Assembly: GCA_964450795.1 (NCBI GenBank)
Contig: CAYVDI010000018.1
Location: 1-19,209 of the forward strand
DNA length: 19,209 bases
Direction: 5' to 3'
Source: JAGOTT01 sp964450795
GTDB taxonomy: Bacteria > Patescibacteriota > Minisyncoccia > Moranbacterales > UBA1568
Below the pieces are notes generated by a model. The model searched no databases. It saw only the letters and a list, made by a program, of their open reading frames with translations, and was not told where the DNA came from. The translations under genes and the position numbers were made by a program. This document shows positions 14,798 to 19,209 of this stretch, piece after piece; within the stretch, counting starts at the first letter, position 1, and each line of letters begins with the position of its first letter.

Positions 14798-15938
14798 ATT
14801 CCTTCACACGAAGCGACTCCATGAGCCGCGAATAGAAACGGAGATTGTGGATCGAGGCAAGCCGGCCGGCAAGCGGATCCTCGACCCGGAAGAGGTGTCG
14901 CAGATATGCTTTCGTGTAGCTCCGACAGAGTTCGCAACCGCAATCTTCGTCCACCGACGCGAAATCCTCTTTGTATTGCTCGTTACCGATGTTGATCGTT
15001 TCGTAGAAATCCTCCGCCTCGGCCATTCGATCCCAACCGTCAGTCATCGGCTTTTTGTAAACGAAAAGTCGGCCATGCCTTCCTTCCCGCGTCGGGATGA
15101 CGCAGTCGAACATGTCCCAACCGAGCTTCCAGCACCGGAGGATATCTTCCGGCGTACCGATACCGAGCGCGAACCGCGGAACGTTTTCCGGAATGGCGGC
15201 GGCCGTCTCCCGGATGACCTCCTCGAGAAACATCCCGTCCGCGTCCACGTGTCGCCCGCCGAATCCGTACCCGTCGAATCCGATGTCCGACAATCCTTTC
15301 GCACAGCGCTTCCGCAACCCGATATCCTTCCCGCCCTGCACCACCCCGAAGAGAAGCGGCCGGGACGCGTCGTCGAGACCTCTTTCCGATACCTGCCGAT
15401 CGTATTCCTCACGGCACCGCTTCGCCCACCGGATCGTCCGTTCGACCGACGCTTCCATCTCCTCTTCCGACACGTCATTCGGTCGCGGATCATCGAGACA
15501 CACCATCATATCGACACCGAGATCGAACTGGATCGCGATCGCCCGTTCCGGCGTAAGCATATGCTTCGACCCGTCAAGCACCGAACGGAATTCGGCACCC
15601 TCCTCGGTTATCCGACCCATCTCCGGATTCCGATGGATGAGCGAATAGACCTGATACCCTCCGGAATCGGAAAGTACCGGCCCGTCCCAACGCATAAACC
15701 GATGCGCGCCACCGGCTTCCCGCATGAAATCCGCACCGGGCTGGAGCATGAGATGATACGTATTGACCACGACCGCGCCGATTCCCGATGTTTCGAGATC
15801 CTCTCTCGAGACCCCGCGGACCGACGCACGGGTCGCGTCCGGCATGAAAAACGGGGTTTTGATCGCCCTATTCCTCGTCGCAAGTTCGCCGATACGTCCG
15901 GCAGCAATACTTTTCTCGAAAAGAAAGTGCGATGACAT
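14796..15938 (-). CDS. tgt: Queuine/preQ1 tRNA-ribosyltransferase family protein
   Basis: A 380-residue TIM-barrel enzyme of the family that swaps guanine 34 of certain tRNAs for preQ1 or queuine. From MSSHFLFEKS, the SDSGGYQ motif supplies the base-handling Asp (D91), FDCVIPTREGR supplies the nucleophile (D278), VQGG supplies Q201, and the zinc site is C333-x-C335-x2-C338-x25-H364. Base-recognition segments differ from the bacterial model: CLDDPRP (147-153) and GGRHVDADG (227-235) replace FDECTP and GGLAVGE. The frame is open upstream to 16109, but that extension overlaps the preceding gene, so 15938 is chosen, 10 bases after the upstream stop. It is the last gene of the recO operon. Confidence 0.93.
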   Translation of the reverse strand: MSSHFLFEKSIAAGRIGELATRNRAIKTPFFMPDATRASVRGVSREDLETSGIGAVVVNTYHLMLQPGADFMREAGGAHRFMRWDGPVLSDSGGYQVYSLIHRNPEMGRITEEGAEFRSVLDGSKHMLTPERAIAIQFDLGVDMMVCLDDPRPNDVSEEEMEASVERTIRWAKRCREEYDRQVSERGLDDASRPLLFGVVQGGKDIGLRKRCAKGLSDIGFDGYGFGGRHVDADGMFLEEVIRETAAAIPENVPRFALGIGTPEDILRCWKLGWDMFDCVIPTREGRHGRLFVYKKPMTDGWDRMAEAEDFYETINIGNEQYKEDFASVDEDCGCELCRSYTKAYLRHLFRVEDPLAGRLASIHNLRFYSRLMESLRVKE

Positions 15939-15948
15939 CTCGTTCTTG

Positions 15949-17853
15949 TTACGGCACGACATTCGAACTGGAGTCCGAGGAAAGACTCGTGTCTTCCTGG
16001 AGGTTCGTCGTTTTCGCTCCCCGTTCGATATGGATCGAATTCTTTGCGAAAACGTCGTCCGCGTCAAATACGGATCGCAAAAGGAGGTTCGGACTCTTCC
16101 CGATCTCATTCGATCCGGGAGTTATCGCCACCTGAAGGGCAAGCTCCTTCGTGCTCTTCCCTCCGCCCCAGATGCTCCCTATGTCCCACACGAGCTCACC
16201 GGTCCGGTCGTTATATGAAACCGACTCGTTTTCCGGAAGTCTTTTCCCGGTATAGCGGACACCTGTCGGAAGCACCGCGGTCACCTTCGCATGCGACAAG
16301 TCATTGAGATAATTCACCACCCGGAAATGAAGAGTGTACGTGGTTTCGGATCCTGATTTCGGGGGAATCGGACCGGAATTCGGAATCGACGCATCGAAGT
16401 AATATCCGGACACCGCATAATCCACGACGGAGCCGACACGCACCTCGAGCGCGTTGCTCGCGATGACCTTGCTCGAAGGCGTGGAAAATGGGATATCAGG
16501 GCTGTCTATCTTCGCGAGCGTACGGATGGTAAGGTGCTTTCCCGCCTCGTCGGACGTACCGATCTCCTTCCGCACCGGAATGGAAAAGGTGATCTTCCCA
16601 CCCTGTCTCGGTTCGAGCCGCGAAAGCTCCGGAAAGTCAGGCGCCTTCCAGATGATGAGACCTCTCGCGACATCGTACGTGCCTCCGGTCGTCTGGAGCT
16701 TCGTCATATCGAGGGCGGAGGCGTTCACTTCGACGGTCACGATGACGTCACGCAGACCGATATCGCCGTCGTTCGCGTACCTGATCTCGTAATTCAGCTG
16801 ATCGCCCGGATTCACCGAGACATCCGTCTTGCCGTTCACGGTCTGTATGACGGAAAGCGGCGACGCGACGATACGAGTGAGCCGCTCCTTCTGGTCGTAC
16901 GCGAGAAGCGTATCATCCCCCTGGAGCACTCCGAGGGAGACCCTGACGACCTTCGCTTCGTCACGATTTCCGGTGATGACGCCGCGCACATGGATTTCCC
17001 CGGACGCGTGCGGAAGGAGGTTCCCGAGACGCCACGCGGTATCACCATCCGATGGTCGCGGATCGGAGGAGTTGAACCGGAAGTTCTGCGGATACTCCGC
17101 CTTGATACGGAGATTGGAGAACGAGAGGTCGCTGTCGTTCCGATACGCGAAGACGTACTCGACCTCGTTCCCCGACGCGCTTTCCTGCGGCGCGCTCACC
17201 TCGAGCGCAAGCGGTGAGGATGCGATCGTCACCCCTGCCTGCGTTTCCCGCTCGAACCGACTCGACATTCCCGACGGAGAAAATCTCAACGTCGCCTTCA
17301 GATATGCGAGTGACCCTTTCGAGCCGTAGAATTTTCCCGAAAATCCGGTCTCCCCTCCGGATCTGCCCGCGATGGTCCCGAGAGAAATGGTCGCCGAGCT
17401 TCCGCTCACCTTCATTCCATCCCCTTGATCGATATGGAACGATTCGGGAAAAGAGAGCTGGAGTTCGACATCATTCATGGAGAGGATATTCCCATTCGAA
17501 TACCGGACCGTATACTGTATCGACTCCGCACTCGCCACCTCCTTCGGCCCGGTGATCCCGAGGTCGACCCGATCGTCGGAAAAGACCATTCCCTGAAGGA
17601 ATGCCAGGTTGGTTATGAGCGCGATAAAAAGAACGGACGAAAGACCGATGACGATCCACTTCCACTTGGTCGCGAAAAAATCCAGAAGCTTCGATCCGAG
17701 GCCACCTCGACGTCCCTTCGATAACTCCCACTGATCCGTCCCGAATCCTATTTCACCCGATGTTTCCGCGCCGGGAACATAATCGGACTGCACTTTCCGG
17801 TCGTTCTGATAATCCCGCGCATAGATATCCTCGTTGAGATCCTGAAGTCCCAT
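15949..17853 (-). CDS. Membrane-anchored extracellular protein with DUF11-like beta repeats
   Basis: A 634-residue protein with a ~60-residue N-terminal cytoplasmic part, one membrane helix (64-90, KWKWIVIGLSSVLFIALITN) and a long extracellular portion. That portion holds about four beta-sandwich units (roughly 94-205, 210-330, 335-460, 470-605), each with features of the DUF11/conserved-repeat group: a Y-x-(V/I)-x-(Y/V)-x-N strand, a phrase such as LPTGVRYTGK, and LVWDIGSI or IIWKAP before the domain end. The C-tail is Ser/Asp-rich. No cysteine was seen. No sortase motif or signal peptidase site is evident, so it is probably anchored by its N-terminal helix. Likely a cell-surface or envelope structural protein; the ligand is unknown. 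Confidence 0.8.
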   Translation of the reverse strand: MGLQDLNEDIYARDYQNDRKVQSDYVPGAETSGEIGFGTDQWELSKGRRGGLGSKLLDFFATKWKWIVIGLSSVLFIALITNLAFLQGMVFSDDRVDLGITGPKEVASAESIQYTVRYSNGNILSMNDVELQLSFPESFHIDQGDGMKVSGSSATISLGTIAGRSGGETGFSGKFYGSKGSLAYLKATLRFSPSGMSSRFERETQAGVTIASSPLALEVSAPQESASGNEVEYVFAYRNDSDLSFSNLRIKAEYPQNFRFNSSDPRPSDGDTAWRLGNLLPHASGEIHVRGVITGNRDEAKVVRVSLGVLQGDDTLLAYDQKERLTRIVASPLSVIQTVNGKTDVSVNPGDQLNYEIRYANDGDIGLRDVIVTVEVNASALDMTKLQTTGGTYDVARGLIIWKAPDFPELSRLEPRQGGKITFSIPVRKEIGTSDEAGKHLTIRTLAKIDSPDIPFSTPSSKVIASNALEVRVGSVVDYAVSGYYFDASIPNSGPIPPKSGSETTYTLHFRVVNYLNDLSHAKVTAVLPTGVRYTGKRLPENESVSYNDRTGELVWDIGSIWGGGKSTKELALQVAITPGSNEIGKSPNLLLRSVFDADDVFAKNSIHIERGAKTTNLQEDTSLSSDSSSNVVP

Positions 17854-17881
17854 AGGAGTTTGTCTTTAGTTTTCACTTTCC

Positions 17882-17890
17882 AGTATAGCA
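17882..17890 (-). promoter_or_regulatory. Extended -10 promoter before the beta-repeat protein gene
   Basis: The minus strand reads TGCTATACT, an extended -10 element, 28 bases upstream of the start at 17853, in the 64-bp gap after recO. No good -35 box is visible at the usual distance, as expected for extended -10 promoters. Confidence 0.5.
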
Positions 17891-17917
17891 AAGAAACGGC
17901 GTATCCAGAAAAGAAAA

Positions 17918-18634
17918 TCACCGAAGGACATGCCGAAGGAATACTTTCCGGATACGCGTCATCTCCGCGATATCGTCCGAGGAGACACGGACTTTCGGAA
18001 GTGACGACAGGCGGTTCCCAAGGAAGATCCGAAGGAGCTTCACCGCGTTCCCGCTCACCGCGATCGAATGCCGGTCGGCGTGATCCGCAAGGACTATCCC
18101 ACCCGCATCCGGGCTGAAGAAACACTCGCTTCCGGACACGAGCCGGTCTCCCGAAATCGCGCACGCTGACGTCTCGAGATGATAGCCGAGTTCGGAAAGA
18201 AGCTTCACGTAGAAGCCTTCGGAAACGAGCGCGGCGATATCCGGAGCACCCGCAACCGAGAGTCCGTCGAGAATGGAAAGGCACTCGAGGAAAAGTCCGA
18301 ACAGCTTCTCGTCCGGCTGTTCGAGTCCGACAAGCGTATCGACGATATCGGCGGATTCGAGCGCTATCGAGAGGATATCGAGGTCGGAACGGAGCGAGAG
18401 GAACGATTCTTCCGTGATCGCACCGGCGATACGGCCCATCCCCTTCCCGCGAACCACGGTGATATCGGAGAGCATAAGCGTCTCGAGCGATGATGCGAGA
18501 CGTGCGTGCGGTTTGCGGACACCGACCGCCTTCGCGCGGATCTTCCCGCCTTCGCGCGTCATGAACGTATAGAGACGGTCGGTCTCCCCGACTTCCTTTT
18601 TCTTCAACACGATGGCGGCGTAACGGTATTCCAT
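17918..18634 (-). CDS. recO: DNA repair protein RecO
   Basis: A 238-residue recombination mediator that helps load RecA on single-stranded DNA coated with SSB, in the RecFOR pathway. The N-terminal OB-fold starts EYRYAAIVLKKKEVGETDRL, close to the family pattern (A-x-V-L-x-x-x-x-x-x-E-x-D-x-x-x-x-x-x-T), followed by GKIRAKAVGVRKPHARLASS. The C-terminal helical domain follows. The family zinc-finger region is degenerate: only two cysteines remain in the CAISGDRLVSGSECFFSPDAGG segment, whereas many RecO proteins have four. It is the first gene of the unit recO, beta-repeat protein, tgt. Confidence 0.92.
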   Translation of the reverse strand: MEYRYAAIVLKKKEVGETDRLYTFMTREGGKIRAKAVGVRKPHARLASSLETLMLSDITVVRGKGMGRIAGAITEESFLSLRSDLDILSIALESADIVDTLVGLEQPDEKLFGLFLECLSILDGLSVAGAPDIAALVSEGFYVKLLSELGYHLETSACAISGDRLVSGSECFFSPDAGGIVLADHADRHSIAVSGNAVKLLRIFLGNRLSSLPKVRVSSDDIAEMTRIRKVFLRHVLR

Positions 18635-18637
18635 AAC

Positions 18638-18666
18638 TTTACGGGAGAACGGATCCGTGATATATC
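18638..18666 (+). promoter_or_regulatory. Weak candidate promoter for the 133-residue plus-strand gene
   Basis: TTTACG (18638-18643, 4 of 6), 17 bp, then TATATC (18661-18666, 4 of 6). The predicted start would fall at the beginning of the palindrome at 18673-18686. Confidence 0.3.
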
Positions 18667-18672
18667 GGTCCT

Positions 18673-18686
18673 ATGCCATGTGGCAT
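18673..18686. repeat. Operator-like inverted repeat between recO and the plus-strand gene
   Basis: ATGCCA and TGGCAT form perfect 6-bp arms around a 2-bp spacer, in the 72-bp divergent region, just upstream of the AAAGGA ribosome binding site of the gene at 18707. It is compatible with a dimeric repressor site, but could be chance. Confidence 0.45.
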
Positions 18687-18706
18687 TCCTACGAAAGGAT
18701 TGTACC

Positions 18707-19108
18707 ATGCAGATCAGGACGCTCGGGCCGAAAAGTCCGTTCCAAATCGCTTCAGATGATGGAAGCTCATTGTCAACCCAACCGAATTTCGATTGCGCAC
18801 TCGCCTACGTTCAGGGAATTTTCGACCAAAAAAGCAACAAAGGTATCGTCGGGCGCACCATTGAAATACTGTTTGATCGGAAACTTGGCCATCGAGCCGA
18901 CACATTCTTGGCTGTCCACCGCGGAACCGCCGAATACATCATTGGCAAGGAAATCATTTTCGGAGCGGTGCAAATGCTTCAACACTGTCTGGAAAAATCC
19001 GTTCACAAGTCATTCGCACTGACGATACGGGTGAGCGACAGTCATTACATGTTCGACAGGAAAAATGATGTCGCCAACGGCATCTACTATGAGCAACGTT
19101 CACACTGA
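18707..19108 (+). CDS. Hypothetical 133-residue soluble protein
   Basis: The frame is open much further upstream, but that part is antisense to recO; the ATG at 18707 has AAAGGA 7 bases before it and is chosen. The protein has no membrane helix or signal peptide. It contains two or three aromatic/hydrophobic segments (FDCALAYVQGIFDQK, GRTIEILFDRKLGHRADTFL, IIFGAVQMLQHCLEK), two Cys and several His, suggesting a compact alpha/beta fold. I do not recognise the family. The DNA is richer in A+T than the neighbouring recO. It is divergent from recO and followed by a strong terminator, so it is a single-gene unit. Confidence 0.75.
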   Translation: MQIRTLGPKSPFQIASDDGSSLSTQPNFDCALAYVQGIFDQKSNKGIVGRTIEILFDRKLGHRADTFLAVHRGTAEYIIGKEIIFGAVQMLQHCLEKSVHKSFALTIRVSDSHYMFDRKNDVANGIYYEQRSH

Positions 19109-19124
19109 ATCTTCCGGTAGCACA

Positions 19125-19157
19125 GGACGACGCGACAATCGCGCCGTCCGTTTTTTT
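19125..19157 (+). terminator. Intrinsic terminator after the 133-residue gene
   Basis: GGACG pairs with CGTCC and CGCGA with TCGCG, with one mismatch (A/C) and a CAA loop, then seven T, an A and more T. The stop codon of the opposing gene at the right edge falls inside this T-run. Confidence 0.92.
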
Positions 19158-19209
19158 ATTTTTTCAACCAGAATACAAACCGTTCTCCATCGAGATCGAC
19201 GGATTCGGT
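19156..19209 (-). CDS. Unidentified gene, last 17 residues (partial, right edge)
   Basis: From the right edge the minus strand reads TESVDLDGERFVFWLKK and a TAA stop, in an uninterrupted frame. The stop is embedded in the T-run of the opposing terminator, the same arrangement as at the end of tgt, which supports a real gene end. A pattern of G-x-x-F-x-F-x-L near the C-terminus is seen in histidine kinase ATPase domains, but 17 residues are not enough to assign a family. Confidence 0.4.
   Translation of the reverse strand, partial: TESVDLDGERFVFWLKK

Noticed and set aside
14499..15935. A 478-residue plus-strand frame opposite tgt
   Set aside because: Composition is typical of an antisense shadow, and it would overlap the real membrane-protein gene and a strong terminator.
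15939..16109. N-terminal extension of Tgt by 57 residues
   Set aside because: It overlaps the end of the upstream gene, is Arg/Ser-rich and does not resemble the family N-terminus, which starts near MSSHFLFEKS.
1..19209. Recoded stop codons (TGA as Gly or Trp), as in some Patescibacteria lineages
   Set aside because: All conserved genes read through with the standard code and TGA is used as a normal stop (for example atpD, atpF, tatD).
1..19209. CRISPR arrays, insertion sequences, tRNA or rRNA genes
   Set aside because: I found no regularly spaced direct repeats, transposase motifs, tRNA-like clover-leaf ends or rRNA sequence by reading both strands; a tRNAscan or Infernal search could confirm this.

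Overview
The window is a GC-rich bacterial scaffold segment dominated by minus-strand housekeeping operons. It contains six runs of exactly 100 N, nearly all of which cut through genes. The genetic code looks standard. The very compact layout, short bare versions of conserved proteins (for example an RsmI that ends just after its methyltransferase domain), a MetG catalytic-domain variant, weak Shine-Dalgarno use in conserved operons and short repeats in leader regions suggest a member of the Candidate Phyla Radiation (Patescibacteria). That placement is an inference; no rRNA is present to confirm it.

Reading the minus strand from right to left: (i) the last codons of an unidentified gene at the right edge; (ii) recO, then a large membrane-anchored extracellular beta-repeat protein, then tgt; (iii) glyS, an M16 zinc peptidase, an AI-2E/PerM-type permease and rsmI, packed with gaps of a few bases or a 4-base overlap; (iv) metG, tatD and an unrecognised acidic coiled-coil protein; (v) a complete F-type ATP synthase operon in the classical order a-c-b-delta-alpha-gamma-beta-epsilon (atpBEFHAGDC), starting from a near-perfect promoter and ending in a hairpin terminator; (vi) the first 18 codons of what looks like leuS at the left edge.

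The plus strand carries only small genes that I do not recognise, in four separate transcription units at the borders between the minus-strand operons: a partial ORF ending at 6886, a 51-residue single-pass membrane protein (9810-9965), a pair of small membrane proteins (13920-14751) and a 133-residue soluble protein (18707-19108). Each ends in a clear intrinsic terminator, and two have consensus-like promoters, one of them perfect (TTGACA, 17 bp, TATAAT). These cassettes are the most interesting unexplained content.

The ATP synthase operon also has unusual untranslated DNA. A hairpin followed by a U-tract begins at the predicted transcription start of atpB. Stem-loops lie on both sides of atpE, the c-subunit gene needed in many copies per complex. 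Short tandem repeats sit in the leaders of atpE and atpD. Two gene junctions (atpF/atpH and atpD/atpC) share the same stop-T-start arrangement. The c subunit lacks the residues of Na+-binding rings, so a proton-coupled enzyme is predicted.

I saw no mobile element, CRISPR array, tRNA or rRNA. No stretch longer than 300 bases lacks a gene. The longest non-coding stretch is about 226 bases (6517-6742), made of divergent promoters and an assembly gap.
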